A stretch of 64,000 nt of DNA, from assembly GCA_041940525.1 (NCBI GenBank), contig JBGTSB010000006.1:1-64000 (forward strand), written 5' to 3'. Origin of the DNA: JAKAXS01 sp041940525 (GTDB taxonomy: Bacteria > Pseudomonadota > Alphaproteobacteria > Rhizobiales > Hyphomicrobiaceae). The notes below the pieces were generated by a model. The model had not been told where the DNA came from. It ran no database searches and was given only the letters and a program-made list of their open reading frames with translations. Position numbers and translations under genes: made by a program. Below are positions 24,656 to 33,356 of the stretch, piece after piece; the stretch's first letter is position 1; the number at the start of each line of letters is the position of its first letter.

Positions 24656-25633
24656 ATGACAAGGGGTCAGGGCGGCGGCTATTCCCTCACACGCGCTGAG
24701 TTTTTGCTGGGTGGCCTGGCAGTTCTTGCCGCACCCCGCCTGATTGCCGCCTCAGCCGCGCTGGCAGAGATACCGGCTATTCTTCCCACACTCGAGGTGG
24801 CTCCTGGTATTTGGGTTCATAACGGTGTTCACGGGTTGGCAAATCCATCCAATGGTGGAGATATCGCGAACATTGGCTTTGTGGCCGGCAAGGACTCGGT
24901 TGCGGTGATCGACACTGGCGGCTGCGCCAAAATTGGTCAGGCACTTTTGGCATCCGTCACCAAGCTGGCCAAAAAACCTGTCTCTCACGTCATTTCTACG
25001 CACATGCATCCAGACCATGTTCTGGGGAACGCCGCCTTTCGTGGGTCGAAGCCTGCTTTCACAGGCCATCACAAGTTACTTCGGTCGCTCGCTACGCGCG
25101 CGGAGATCTACCTGGAGGCCGCGAAGGAAAATTTGGGCGCCGAGACGTTTGCCGGCACTGAAGTCGTTCTGCCGACGTTGAGCATCGACACCGAAACTGA
25201 AATTGACCTGGGTGATCGTAAGCTCGTCCTTACGCCGCGTCCTACGGCGCATACGAGCAACGACTTGACGATCCGTGACGTGCAAACCGGCACCGTCTTC
25301 ATGGGCGATCTGATTTTTTCAGGGCACGTGCCCACGATTGATGGGTCATTGCTCGGCTGGCTGTCCTTGCTTGAAACCTTGAAGGCTGAACCGGCAGAGC
25401 GCATCGTTCCAGGTCACGGGCCTGCGTCCATGCCTTGGCCCGCAGCCGCGGATGATATCGGGCGGTATCTCAATGTTCTTGCGGACGACATTCGCGCGCT
25501 GATCGCCAAGGGGGACACGATGACGACAGCGATGGAAACGGCGGGCCAGAGCGAACGAAATAAATGGAAGGTGTTCGATGAACACCACAAGCGCAACGTT
25601 TCAGCGGCGTTTGCCGAACTAGAGTGGGAATGA
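24656..25633 (+). CDS. Quinoprotein relay system-type zinc metallohydrolase (MBL fold)
   Basis: A 325-residue exported metallo-beta-lactamase-fold protein with a hydrophobic N-terminal signal (LGGLAVLAAPRLIAASAALA). The metal-binding motif HMHPDH is at about residues 116-121 (HxHxDH), then MGDLIFSGHVP with the bridging Asp and RIVPGHGP with the later His. Proteins of this type, related to SoxH, accompany XoxF and other PQQ dehydrogenases; their substrate is not known. Divergent from xoxF. There is no clear AGGAGG, only AAGGA shortly before the ATG. A perfect hairpin terminator follows the stop. Confidence 0.88.
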   Translation: MTRGQGGGYSLTRAEFLLGGLAVLAAPRLIAASAALAEIPAILPTLEVAPGIWVHNGVHGLANPSNGGDIANIGFVAGKDSVAVIDTGGCAKIGQALLASVTKLAKKPVSHVISTHMHPDHVLGNAAFRGSKPAFTGHHKLLRSLATRAEIYLEAAKENLGAETFAGTEVVLPTLSIDTETEIDLGDRKLVLTPRPTAHTSNDLTIRDVQTGTVFMGDLIFSGHVPTIDGSLLGWLSLLETLKAEPAERIVPGHGPASMPWPAAADDIGRYLNVLADDIRALIAKGDTMTTAMETAGQSERNKWKVFDEHHKRNVSAAFAELEWE

Positions 25634-25634
25634 C

Positions 25635-25671
25635 AACGGCTGCGCCCACGTTAATGCGGAGCGCAGCCGTT
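25635..25671. terminator. Hairpin terminator between convergent genes
   Basis: AACGGCTGCGC at 25635..25645 and GCGCAGCCGTT at 25661..25671 are perfect complements (11 bp) with a 15-base loop, starting two bases after the stop of the metallohydrolase gene. Only a short T run follows. Probably ends that gene and the convergent minus-strand gene. Confidence 0.7.
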
Positions 25672-25724
25672 TCAGACGTTCGTAGCTTTGCGCGCGAAGG
25701 GGCGGCACCCACCGCCTAGCGCTG

Positions 25725-26081
25725 TTAGAAGCAGCGGATCTCACCTTCCACCTGTGCGCGCTTCAAAACGCGCACCTTTTCTTGATACTCAGGCGTCATC
25801 AATGGAGCGACTTGCTCGCCGCCTTTTTGGCGTACCGCCATAATCGTTTCTGCCTCTTCGTACTTACTGTAGGGCAACAACTCTGCGATCACATCGATCG
25901 AGCACGAGCACTTCTCAAGCACCTGGCGCGTGCGTCCGTTGACCTGCATGCAAGCGAAGACGTAGTCGGCACGTGCGACGGTTGGATAATCATTCCTGGG
26001 CACCTCCTGCGCAAGCGCTGCTGGCGCGGCCAAGAGACAGGCGGCGACGCCAATACCCACATACCGTTTGATGTCCATCAT
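25725..26081 (-). CDS. Small exported protein of the xox region, function unknown
   Basis: A 118-residue protein with signal peptide ending PAALAQEV (about residue 25). The mature part has four Cys: FACMQVNGRTRQVLEKCSCSIDVIAE and a C-terminal EIRCF, suggesting disulfides or a small metal site. It ends exactly with the C-terminal Cys-Phe. Unnamed proteins of this look are often found with quinoprotein dehydrogenases, which is the only hint about function. The ATG overlaps the stop of the upstream gene (ATGA), and GGAGGAAA precedes it. Confidence 0.7.
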   Translation of the reverse strand: MMDIKRYVGIGVAACLLAAPAALAQEVPRNDYPTVARADYVFACMQVNGRTRQVLEKCSCSIDVIAELLPYSKYEEAETIMAVRQKGGEQVAPLMTPEYQEKVRVLKRAQVEGEIRCF

Positions 26082-26755
26082 TTTCCTCCTTCCGCGCCGG
26101 CGAACCGGATGCGCTCTTCTAGACGAGGCGCTTTTTCATCGGTGTTTTCGTAGACCGCCGAAAGCTCAAACAAGTATCCAGGGATGTTGTCACCGAAGAC
26201 GATGACGAAACGCGAATTTTGGTAGCCCATCATGCGCGACTTGTTTGGATCATTGGCGTAGGGCTGAAGCGTCATGCGATGAGCCTCAACGTCCTTGCCA
26301 TTGACAGAAACCTTCGCGTCTTCGAGCTCTGCCTTTTGCAAGGCATCCATGAAGCGGTTTTTCATGTACGTGAGCGAGCCGCGTGCCAAGGATTTATAGT
26401 TCTTCACCGCCCGGTCCAGATACCAAAGCAGGAGCGGGTTTCCTACGCGGTCATGATCCGTGAATGGGCTGCGGGCACGAGCGCCGGTGAAGATCTGCAG
26501 TTTGAAGTTTCGCTTTTCTTCCTCGGCCTTGGTTATGGCTAGCTCCAGATCGTCAGAGAAAGGCTTGCCGAGGATCTTCTCGTTGTTGACTGACTTCTGG
26601 AACCGGTATTTCAGCGTCGAACCATCGTCGGTGCGTTTGAGATGGTTGCTCTCAAACAGCAGCTTGGCTGCTTCTTTCGGTTCGGCCATGGCGGCGGTCG
26701 CGAAGCCGGCGGCCGCGAAGGCCACCATTGCGACGCGTAAAACTCGGAATGTCAT
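26078..26755 (-). CDS. Exported protein of unknown function, xox region
   Basis: A 225-residue exported protein; ATG 26755 has GGAGGAG directly upstream and gives the signal peptide MTFRVLRVAMVAFAAAGFATAAMA. The mature part has AKLLFESNHLKRTDDGSTLKYRF, a beta-strand-rich middle and a C-terminal SRFVIVFGDNIPGYLFELSAVY. I know no named domain. It is translationally coupled to the small Cys-rich protein downstream. By position it is probably a periplasmic accessory of methanol oxidation. Confidence 0.65.
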   Translation of the reverse strand: MTFRVLRVAMVAFAAAGFATAAMAEPKEAAKLLFESNHLKRTDDGSTLKYRFQKSVNNEKILGKPFSDDLELAITKAEEEKRNFKLQIFTGARARSPFTDHDRVGNPLLLWYLDRAVKNYKSLARGSLTYMKNRFMDALQKAELEDAKVSVNGKDVEAHRMTLQPYANDPNKSRMMGYQNSRFVIVFGDNIPGYLFELSAVYENTDEKAPRLEERIRFAGAEGGK

Positions 26756-26898
26756 TTCTCCTCCACTCACAATCTTGTTGTCTTAGGCTCGCCTGAGTTG
26801 CAGAGCTAATGATCTGGCCGCAACCGGCTTTCAGTGCCGGAATACGAATGATTTCATCTTCTTGCACAAGTCGCGGGAGAATTTCCCGTTAAATCCCG

Positions 26899-27903
26899 TT
26901 AACGCAGGAAGTTCCCGAACGCGCGCGGGCCATTGCCTACCTCAACGGTTCTAGTGACCGCAAGCTTTGAAACATCGATTTCTTCCAGGGTGTTGGCGTC
27001 CCAACAGGCCACTAGCACGGTCTTGCCGTCGCCGCTGGCAATAATGCCTTCAGGGAAGCCGCCAGTTTCGATCTTGGCGGTCTGCTTGAAGGTTGCGGTA
27101 TCGAAGGCCGTCACTGTTTCCGCGTGCTGATCACTCACAAAGGCCTGCCCGCCGGCCAGAGCGACGCCATACGGCGTGCTGCCTACGGAAACGGTGGCGA
27201 TAACCTTGCGAGCCTCCAAGTCTATGACGGAGACATCATCGCTCTTCACGTTCGCCGTGTACGCGCGCTTGCCTTCGGCATCGATGGTTAGCCCGAACGG
27301 TCTCGTTCCCGCTGCAATGATAGCGACGCGTTTGAGGGTTTCGGTTTCGATGACCGAAACTTGGTTGCTGTCCCGGTCGGTCGTTAAAACGAACGCGCCA
27401 TCGGGCGTGACGGCTACGCCGGACGGAGACTTACCAGTCGACACTTCAGCTGAGATTTTGCCCGTTTTCGGGTCCGTGGCGTAGAGCTTATGCGCGTACC
27501 AATCGGCGACATAGACCACTGATTTGGTAGGATGGGCAGCCACGCCGAGCGGTCCCTTGCCGACGGTATATCGGCGGACGATTTTGCGTGTGTCCGCATC
27601 AATGACCGTGACATGCTTGCTCTCAGGCGAGGTCACGTAGACAAATTTCTTATCGCCCGAAACGGCGACCCCGGCCGGATTTCCATCGACACCGATCTCG
27701 GCGACGACCTTCATCTCGCTGGTATCGACGACGCTGACCGAGTTGCTTTCCTGGTTGGTAACAAAGGCCTCGTCGGCCATCGCCGGTGATGCAGGGCCGG
27801 CGAGCACCATCAATAATCCGGCGGCATACAGCAACAGTCCCGCCAAGCCGCGCGGGGCTTGGCGGGACTGCCAGAACACAAACGGTGAAAGGTTCTTACT
27901 CAC
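26899..27903 (-). CDS. Exported YncE-like YVTN beta-propeller protein
   Basis: A 334-residue protein: signal peptide (GLAGLLLYAAGLLMVLAGP...AMADE) then about seven YVTN blades, e.g. SNSVSVVDTSEMKVVAEIGV and SDDVSVIDLEARKVIATVSV. It is the second such protein in the window, next to the one at 16238..17212, but differs in sequence. The GTG start at 27903 overlaps the end of the MxaD-like gene by eight bases, and its first codons contain a perfect 15-bp hairpin at 27835..27870 (see separate entry). Function unknown; likely periplasmic. Confidence 0.8.
   Translation of the reverse strand: MSKNLSPFVFWQSRQAPRGLAGLLLYAAGLLMVLAGPASPAMADEAFVTNQESNSVSVVDTSEMKVVAEIGVDGNPAGVAVSGDKKFVYVTSPESKHVTVIDADTRKIVRRYTVGKGPLGVAAHPTKSVVYVADWYAHKLYATDPKTGKISAEVSTGKSPSGVAVTPDGAFVLTTDRDSNQVSVIETETLKRVAIIAAGTRPFGLTIDAEGKRAYTANVKSDDVSVIDLEARKVIATVSVGSTPYGVALAGGQAFVSDQHAETVTAFDTATFKQTAKIETGGFPEGIIASGDGKTVLVACWDANTLEEIDVSKLAVTRTVEVGNGPRAFGNFLR
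27835..27870. repeat. Perfect 15-bp inverted repeat at the start of the beta-propeller gene
   Basis: CAGTCCCGCCAAGCC at 27835..27849 and GGCTTGGCGGGACTG at 27856..27870 are exact complements with a six-base spacer. The hairpin falls in codons about 12-23 of the minus-strand beta-propeller gene, 33 bases after its GTG start. No T run follows on either strand, so it is not a standard terminator. It could limit ribosome entry, stabilise the upstream mRNA or mark a processing site. Confidence 0.8.
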
Positions 27904-28429
27904 CAGCTTCCAGCTTCGCCTTCAAAGCTTCAAGGCCTGACTTGTAGATGCCGCTGACGGCTGCGATCGCTGCTTTTTCATTCAACTCCGGTGGCGGGTC
28001 GTTTTGCATAAAGCCACGGTAGAACGCCCCCTTCCACTTGACCGTACTGGTCTTGTCATCGCCCGTCACAGTCACCACGGCGTAATACTGGTTGACCGGC
28101 AAGACTTTGACGTCAACTTCCGTTATTTCGTACTTGAACATGCGCTTTTCGTCGTTGCGCGACAGAAGCTTCTCTTTGATGATTCCGCCGGATTCCAGCG
28201 TCAGCACGCGCGTATCGTCCTTGGCGTTGCCCGTTGCTTCGGTTTTTTTAATTGCGGGATGCCAATTCCAGTCGGTGAAGTCGCCAATCGCGGCCCACGT
28301 CTTATCAGCGGGCACTTTGATCTCGATCGTCTCGGTGTATTTCTTGCGCGTGGGACCATGAGCCGATGCAGGCAGTGCTGCCGTTATGCCCACGAGCACA
28401 GCACACCAAAACGCCAGTGTTTTCACCAT
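27896..28429 (-). CDS. MxaD-like SRPBCC family protein, exported
   Basis: A 177-residue protein with signal peptide MVKTLAFWCAVLVGITAALPASA and a START/SRPBCC fold: KYTETIEIKVPADKTWAAIG then FTDWNWHPAIKKTEA, ESGGIIKEKLLSRNDEKRMFKYEI and WKGAFYRGF. This matches MxaD, a periplasmic protein reported to aid methanol dehydrogenase-cytochrome interaction in methylotrophs. ATG 28429 has GGAGGAAA-type spacing upstream; the open frame continues further but only adds non-conserved sequence. It would start the minus-strand set ending at 25725. Confidence 0.82.
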   Translation of the reverse strand: MVKTLAFWCAVLVGITAALPASAHGPTRKKYTETIEIKVPADKTWAAIGDFTDWNWHPAIKKTEATGNAKDDTRVLTLESGGIIKEKLLSRNDEKRMFKYEITEVDVKVLPVNQYYAVVTVTGDDKTSTVKWKGAFYRGFMQNDPPPELNEKAAIAAVSGIYKSGLEALKAKLEAGE

Positions 28430-28636
28430 TAGTTTCCTCCGAAAGATTGCCGCCGGTGCTTCGGCACCGGAACTCACAGCCACTACATATAGGGTCAAAC
28501 GATCGCTTGGCAAATTTGCTTGCCATTTCAATATGCCGCGCGTTCGCTTGGACAAAAGTATAACGCGGTGGTTGTCAGTTAACGCAACACGTGCTGTTGT
28601 CGCGCCGCCATTGATAAGACGAAAGAAGATCAACGC
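28430..28636. promoter_or_regulatory. Divergent upstream region of the mxaD-like gene and the fhc operon
   Basis: A 207-base gap between outward-facing operons for periplasmic methanol oxidation and cytoplasmic formyl transfer. Both promoters should lie here. No confident promoter boxes or repeats were found by eye. AAAGAAGA stands shortly before the fhcB ATG. Confidence 0.45.
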
Positions 28637-29686
28637 ATGACCGGTTGGACTGACGGCCAGGACGCGGACCTCAAAACCGCTGCCGAAGCCATCGCCAAGC
28701 TGCTCGGCGCAAGCCGGCAACCCCTCTTCATTGTCGACGCCATTGACCTCGCGGGCGCCGTCGCGGCCGTAGAGCTGGCACGAAAGAGTAAGGCGGTGCT
28801 CGACACAGCCGAACCGACCAACGTGCGCTTGATGCAAGAGCATGGCTGGCTGGCCACCGTTCAGGGCGAGGCGTCTCTGCGTTCGGATATGGTGCTGATC
28901 GCCGGGCCCTTGAGTTCCGCGCTGACCAATGATGAGGCCTTTCGCAAGCTGGCCGGCAGCGGGCGCCCCGTGGTCTATGTTGGGCCTAAGGGTGATGCCC
29001 CGTCACTCGATAATCTTATCGTCGCGGACTCGGGGAATGCCCCTGTGTTCGAAGTGCTCGGCGCACTGCGCGGACTGGTTGCTGGCCGGCCCATCCGTAA
29101 TGCTGGCGCCGAACTAAGCGCCGTAGCTGAAAAGCTTAAGACCGCGAAATACGGCGTCGCCACCTTTGCAACGGGTCAACTCGATGAGATCACGGGCGTG
29201 GCTCTGTCCGGCCTGATTGAAGAGCTTTCCGCTGAAACGCGTTGGACTTTGCTACCGCTTGGCGCGCCTCCCGGCCAGTGCGAGATGTTGCGCATGTGCA
29301 TGTCGCTGTCGCGCGTTCCGCCGCCGCTGTCTTATGCGCGCTCTACACCACGGCACGATGCCTGGTTGTATTCAGCCAGAACGATGCTGAGCCAGGGCGA
29401 GGCCGACGCCGCCGTTTGGATCTCCGCGTCGGAGCGGCCCATTCCAGACTGGGTAACCCGGGCTTCAAAACTGGTCGTGATCTCCGCTCATCGCCAGCCC
29501 CTGCGCGGGGTCGCCTGCCAGGCAGAGATTGGTGTGGCTGGCGTGGATTATGCCGCGATTTTGGAGCCACCAGAACTCGGAGCGTTCACAGCATTGACAC
29601 CGGCGTCTGGATCATCCCGGGCATCCGCAGCAGAGGTATTGAGGACAATTACGTTGAAACTTACCGGCATGGAGGTTGGCGCGTGA
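28637..29686 (+). CDS. fhcB: Formyltransferase/hydrolase complex subunit B
   Basis: A 349-residue protein related to the molybdopterin-binding subunit of formylmethanofuran dehydrogenase (FwdB), but of the short bacterial Fhc type without iron-sulfur or evident molybdopterin cysteine motifs. Seen: LGASRQPLFIVDAIDL, TNVRLMQEHGWLATVQGEASLRSD, GRPVVYVGP, and LPLGAPPGQCEMLRMC. In methylotrophs Fhc hydrolyses the formyl group to formate after Ftr transfers it from the pterin to the furan carrier. It is first in a coupled operon: its TGA overlaps the GTG of fhcA. Confidence 0.92.
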   Translation: MTGWTDGQDADLKTAAEAIAKLLGASRQPLFIVDAIDLAGAVAAVELARKSKAVLDTAEPTNVRLMQEHGWLATVQGEASLRSDMVLIAGPLSSALTNDEAFRKLAGSGRPVVYVGPKGDAPSLDNLIVADSGNAPVFEVLGALRGLVAGRPIRNAGAELSAVAEKLKTAKYGVATFATGQLDEITGVALSGLIEELSAETRWTLLPLGAPPGQCEMLRMCMSLSRVPPPLSYARSTPRHDAWLYSARTMLSQGEADAAVWISASERPIPDWVTRASKLVVISAHRQPLRGVACQAEIGVAGVDYAAILEPPELGAFTALTPASGSSRASAAEVLRTITLKLTGMEVGA

Positions 29687-31320
29687 GCACGATTTGTATC
29701 CGCGGCGGCCGAGTCGTCGATCCCGAACACAAGCGCGATACGATTGGTGATGTGTGGATCCGCGACGGCCGCATCATTGATCCGCCAGCAGGCGGAGACG
29801 CGTCGAATGTCGAAACGATCGACGCACAGGGGTGTGTTGTGATGGCCGGCGCGATCGACGTGCACACGCACGTTGTTGGCGCCAACGTTTCCGCTGCCCG
29901 GCTCTTGCTGCCTGAACGCTATGCCGACGTTGAGCGGCCAATGACGGAATGGACGGGAGCGCCTTTCGATCTCTTTTCAACCGGCGCGCTTTACGCGGGC
30001 ATGGGTTACACGCTCGTCGTTGAGCCGGCCGTCGCGCCAAGCGATGCGGTTGCCACGCACGCTGAGTTGGAATGCGTGCCCTACGTGGATCGTGCTGCTC
30101 TTTGCGTGATCGGCAACGACGATGTTCTTCTCGGCATGCTCCGCGACAAAGCCTCTGACGCGACTATTCAGGACTACGTTGCATGGTCTCTCAAAACGAG
30201 CCGTGCGCTCGGCGCCAAGGCGATCAATCCAGGTGGGGTTGCCGCGCTGAAGGAAAACGTTCGCAAATTTGACTTGGATGACACCGTACCCGAATACGGC
30301 GTCTCGGCGCGGGACATCGGCAATGCCTTGCGTAAGGCGTTGACCAATCTCGGCGTGCCGCATCCGCTTCATCTTCATACGTGCAACCTTGGTTTGCCTG
30401 GGAGCGCGGATACGGCGGTCTCGACCATTGAATCGGCCGAGGGGCTACCGCTCCATCTCGCGCATCTTCAGTTCTACGGCTACGACAAGAACGAAGAACT
30501 GGGCATGGCTTCGGGTGCGGTCAAAATCGCCGAAGCGATGGCTAAGCATCCAAACGTTACGGCCGACATCGGCCAGGTCATGTTCGGTCCGACCGTCACG
30601 ATCTCGTCCGATACGCTCACTCAGTTCAACAGCCGCAAGCGCGCGAAACCGAAGCGCTGGATCGTTCGGGATGGTGATGCGAATGGCGGCGGCGTTCTTC
30701 CGCTGACCTATCGGGCGAAGAGCAAGATCAACGCAATGCAGTGGGCGATCGGCCTGGAGATGTTCTTGCTCATCGACGACCCATGGCGCCTCTTCTTGAC
30801 GACGGATCATCCGAACGGCGGGCCCTTTACGGCCTATCCGGATTTGATCGCGCTTCTCATGGACCGGTCGGTGCGCGAAGCCGCTGTCGCGAGCATGCCG
30901 GAAGACGCAATGAAGGCAACCACGATCGCCAGCCTGACACGCGAATATTCGCTGTCGGAAATCGCTGTGCTAACCCGGTCGGCCCCAGCGCGTTTGCTGG
31001 GTACGCGAGACCGTGGTCATCTGGGTGCCGGAGCCGTCGCGGACGTTGCGATCTATCGCGAGCAAGCCGACAAGGCGGCCATGTTCCGCAACGCCGAATT
31101 GGTTCTGAAGGACGGCCACACGATCGTAAAGAAAGGCGAGCCGCTGGCTGCCCGTTACGGCCGCACGCTTCAGATCGAACCGGAGTACGATAGCGGCATC
31201 ACGCGCCATGTTCATGGAGCTTATGAGAAACGCTGGGGCGTTCCGCCCGACACCTTCAACGTGCCCGCGCAGCTGTTGCGCGAGGCGTCTCCGTTTGAGG
31301 TGGTGCCATGCCGGAGCTGA
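29683..31320 (+). CDS. fhcA: Formyltransferase/hydrolase complex subunit A (amidohydrolase-like)
   Basis: A 545-residue subunit homologous to FwdA. From GTG 29683 it begins VSTICIRGGRVVDPEHKRD and has GAIDVHTHVVGANVSAARLL (metal-binding HxH), later PLHLHTCNLGLPG, ADIGQVMFGPTVTIS and LTTDHPNGGPFTAYPD (metal Asp and His). This is the site where the N-formyl group on the furan carrier is hydrolysed. The frame is open from 29242, inside fhcB; conservation starts at 29683. It overlaps fhcD by 13 bases. Confidence 0.95.
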   Translation: MSTICIRGGRVVDPEHKRDTIGDVWIRDGRIIDPPAGGDASNVETIDAQGCVVMAGAIDVHTHVVGANVSAARLLLPERYADVERPMTEWTGAPFDLFSTGALYAGMGYTLVVEPAVAPSDAVATHAELECVPYVDRAALCVIGNDDVLLGMLRDKASDATIQDYVAWSLKTSRALGAKAINPGGVAALKENVRKFDLDDTVPEYGVSARDIGNALRKALTNLGVPHPLHLHTCNLGLPGSADTAVSTIESAEGLPLHLAHLQFYGYDKNEELGMASGAVKIAEAMAKHPNVTADIGQVMFGPTVTISSDTLTQFNSRKRAKPKRWIVRDGDANGGGVLPLTYRAKSKINAMQWAIGLEMFLLIDDPWRLFLTTDHPNGGPFTAYPDLIALLMDRSVREAAVASMPEDAMKATTIASLTREYSLSEIAVLTRSAPARLLGTRDRGHLGAGAVADVAIYREQADKAAMFRNAELVLKDGHTIVKKGEPLAARYGRTLQIEPEYDSGITRHVHGAYEKRWGVPPDTFNVPAQLLREASPFEVVPCRS

Positions 31321-32243
31321 GCAACGACGTGACATCGCAAGCCATCGAAATAAACGGCGTTACCGTCGAAGACACATTCGCGGAAGCCTTTGGCATGAGT
31401 GCCACCGGCCTCATCATTACCGCCGACACGATCAAATGGGCGCGGATCTGCGCCACGGTCGTAACCGGCTTCGGCACCTCGGTGATTGGCTGCGGCGCGG
31501 AATGTGGAATCGACTATGAGCTGGCGCCGAACGAGACACCCGATGGACGGCCTGGCGTTCGCGTTCTGATGTTTGGCTTCTCGCCCGACGCGCTCGAGCC
31601 TCAACTTAAAAACCGCGTTGGCCAGTGCGTGCTCACCAGCCCCGGTTCAGCCTGCTACAACGGCTTGGAGAGCGACCAGCGTTTGCCGCTTTCGGCTGGT
31701 GTGCGTTTCTTCGGAGACGGCAATCAGACTGCCAAAAAGCTAGGCAAGCGCCGCTACTGGCGCGTGCCGGTGATGGACGGTGAGTTTATCTGCGAAGACA
31801 CGACCGGCCTTACCACCGACGCAGTGGGCGGCGGCAACATGTTGATCCTTGGCCGCGACCGGGCTGGTTTGTTGCACACGGCCGAAGAAGCCGTCGAGGC
31901 TATCGCCAAGGTTCGCGATGTCATCACGCCCTTCCCCGGTGGTATCGTCCGGTCTGGCTCGAAGGTGGGCGCCAAATACAAGGGCATGTTCGCTTCGACC
32001 AACGATGCGTTTGCGCCAACGTTGCGTGGCATCAGCGATAGCGAACTGAGTGATGACACGATCGCCGTGTTGGAAATCGTGATTGACGGCGTCACCTCCG
32101 AAGCTGTTTCCAATGCGATGCGTGCCGGACTGAAAACGATTACGAACATCGGAGCCAAACACGGCGTCACGCGCATTTCCGCTGGCAACTACGGCGGCAA
32201 GCTCGGCCAGCATCACTATCACTTGAAGGAGTTGGTATCATGA
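31308..32243 (+). CDS. fhcD: Formylmethanofuran-tetrahydromethanopterin formyltransferase
   Basis: A 311-residue protein of the Ftr family, transferring formyl between tetrahydromethanopterin and the furan carrier. It has EINGVTVEDTFAEAFGMS, FLIT-like start replaced by LIITADTIKWAR, ATVVTGFGTSVIGCGAECGID, and GIVRSGSKVGAKYKGMFASTND, all diagnostic. Length matches archaeal Ftr (about 300). ATG at 31308 falls within the end of fhcA and the gene overlaps fhcC by four bases, supporting stoichiometric expression of the complex. Confidence 0.95.
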   Translation: MPELSNDVTSQAIEINGVTVEDTFAEAFGMSATGLIITADTIKWARICATVVTGFGTSVIGCGAECGIDYELAPNETPDGRPGVRVLMFGFSPDALEPQLKNRVGQCVLTSPGSACYNGLESDQRLPLSAGVRFFGDGNQTAKKLGKRRYWRVPVMDGEFICEDTTGLTTDAVGGGNMLILGRDRAGLLHTAEEAVEAIAKVRDVITPFPGGIVRSGSKVGAKYKGMFASTNDAFAPTLRGISDSELSDDTIAVLEIVIDGVTSEAVSNAMRAGLKTITNIGAKHGVTRISAGNYGGKLGQHHYHLKELVS

Positions 32244-33046
32244 GCGCGCTGACCTTAAAGCTCCGCGGCGCTTCTGATCAGCGCCTTGACCTTTCGGCCG
32301 TCACGCCGGCGAAACTTGCCTCAATGTCTCAAAGCGAGATCGAGAACATTCCGGTCGGCAGCGGCCGCCGTGCGATGAAGCTCGGTGATCTTGCCGCCGT
32401 CAGCGGAACGCCGGGCGACACTGTTGTGATCGAAGGCGGCACGTCTAAGCTTGATGGCATCGGCACCGGCTTGGATGGCGGCACGGTGATCGTTGAAGGT
32501 GACGTCGGCGCCTATGCCGGCCGTTTGATGAAGTCCGGCCGTTTGGAGATCCGCGGCAATGCTGGACATTTTCTCGGCAGCTGCCTCAAGGGCGGATTGA
32601 TCATCGCCAACGGCGCGGGCGACATGGCCGGCGCGCCTCGAGCCGGTGAGCGCTTCGGCATGTCCGGCGGCACCATCGTCGTCAAAGGCAATGTTGGCGC
32701 GCGCGCAGGTGACCGCATGCGTCGCGGCACGATCATCGCGAAAGGTAAATTCGGCCCGTCAGCGGCATCGCGCATCATGGGCGGCACGCTGTGGACTGAG
32801 CAAGGCTTCGGCGATGGCCCTGGTCCGCTCATGCGGCGCGGAACGCTCATTGGCCCATCGGTTGACCGGCTGCTGCCGACCTTTAACGACGCTGGTATTC
32901 ACGATCTCAATATCCTGCGCATTCTCTCGCGCTATATGGCTGAAACCCTGGGAGATTTGGCGCCGCCAGCTCTGCCAGGCAAGGTCCGCCGTATCTCGGG
33001 CGACCTGGCTACGATCGGCAAGGGTGAAATTCTCCTGACGGCCTGA
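32240..33046 (+). CDS. fhcC: Formyltransferase/hydrolase complex subunit C
   Basis: A 268-residue protein homologous to FwdC, built of repeated short beta turns forming a beta-helix: repeats of the type GGTVIVEGDVGAYAG, SGRLEIRGNAGHFLG, GGLIIANGAGDMAG, GGTIVVKGNVGARAG and RGTIIAKGKFG. The beta-helix also occurs in the GXGXG domain of glutamate synthase. It is last in the fhcBADC operon, whose four genes all overlap. After the stop no strong hairpin was found. Confidence 0.94.
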   Translation: MSALTLKLRGASDQRLDLSAVTPAKLASMSQSEIENIPVGSGRRAMKLGDLAAVSGTPGDTVVIEGGTSKLDGIGTGLDGGTVIVEGDVGAYAGRLMKSGRLEIRGNAGHFLGSCLKGGLIIANGAGDMAGAPRAGERFGMSGGTIVVKGNVGARAGDRMRRGTIIAKGKFGPSAASRIMGGTLWTEQGFGDGPGPLMRRGTLIGPSVDRLLPTFNDAGIHDLNILRILSRYMAETLGDLAPPALPGKVRRISGDLATIGKGEILLTA

Positions 33047-33142
33047 CAAGAACTATTCCGCTCATTCGTCCGTATGACAGTTTGGTGAGGCGCTCGACGC
33101 CTTGCCAATTAAAAAACTGCGCGCGGAGGAATGGAGCACCCC

Positions 33143-33343
33143 ATGGTTTCGATCGTCATCTCAGCCTGTCTGCTCGCCGATCCAGGCGTTTGTAAGGAAC
33201 ATCGCATCCCGCTGAAGGCACAGTGGAATGCCGCCCGCTGCTACCGGTTTTCGCAACCGCATTTCGCCAAGTGGACGTCTCAGCATCCAGGCTGGGAAAT
33301 CAAATCCTGGCGTTGCGAAGACAACGACGTGCAAAATCTCTGA
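33143..33343 (+). CDS. Small conserved-looking protein, unknown function (66 aa)
   Basis: A protein of 66 residues starting MVSIVISACLLADPGVCKEHRIPL, with Cys residues at three to four places (SACL, GVCKEH, ARCYRF, WRCEDN). GGAGGA lies 12 bases before ATG 33143 but directly abuts ATG 33131, so the later start is preferred. The pattern CLLxDPxxCxxxxIPL and the C-terminal PGWEIKSWRC look conserved, as in small proteins common in Hyphomicrobiales whose function I do not know. Confidence 0.6.
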   Translation: MVSIVISACLLADPGVCKEHRIPLKAQWNAARCYRFSQPHFAKWTSQHPGWEIKSWRCEDNDVQNL

Positions 33344-33356
33344 TCAGCAGCCGTCT

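Noticed and set aside
29242..29682. Extended N-terminus for fhcA
   Set aside because: This in-frame extension lies in another frame of fhcB; conservation begins at GTG 29683, which overlaps the fhcB stop as usual in coupled operons.
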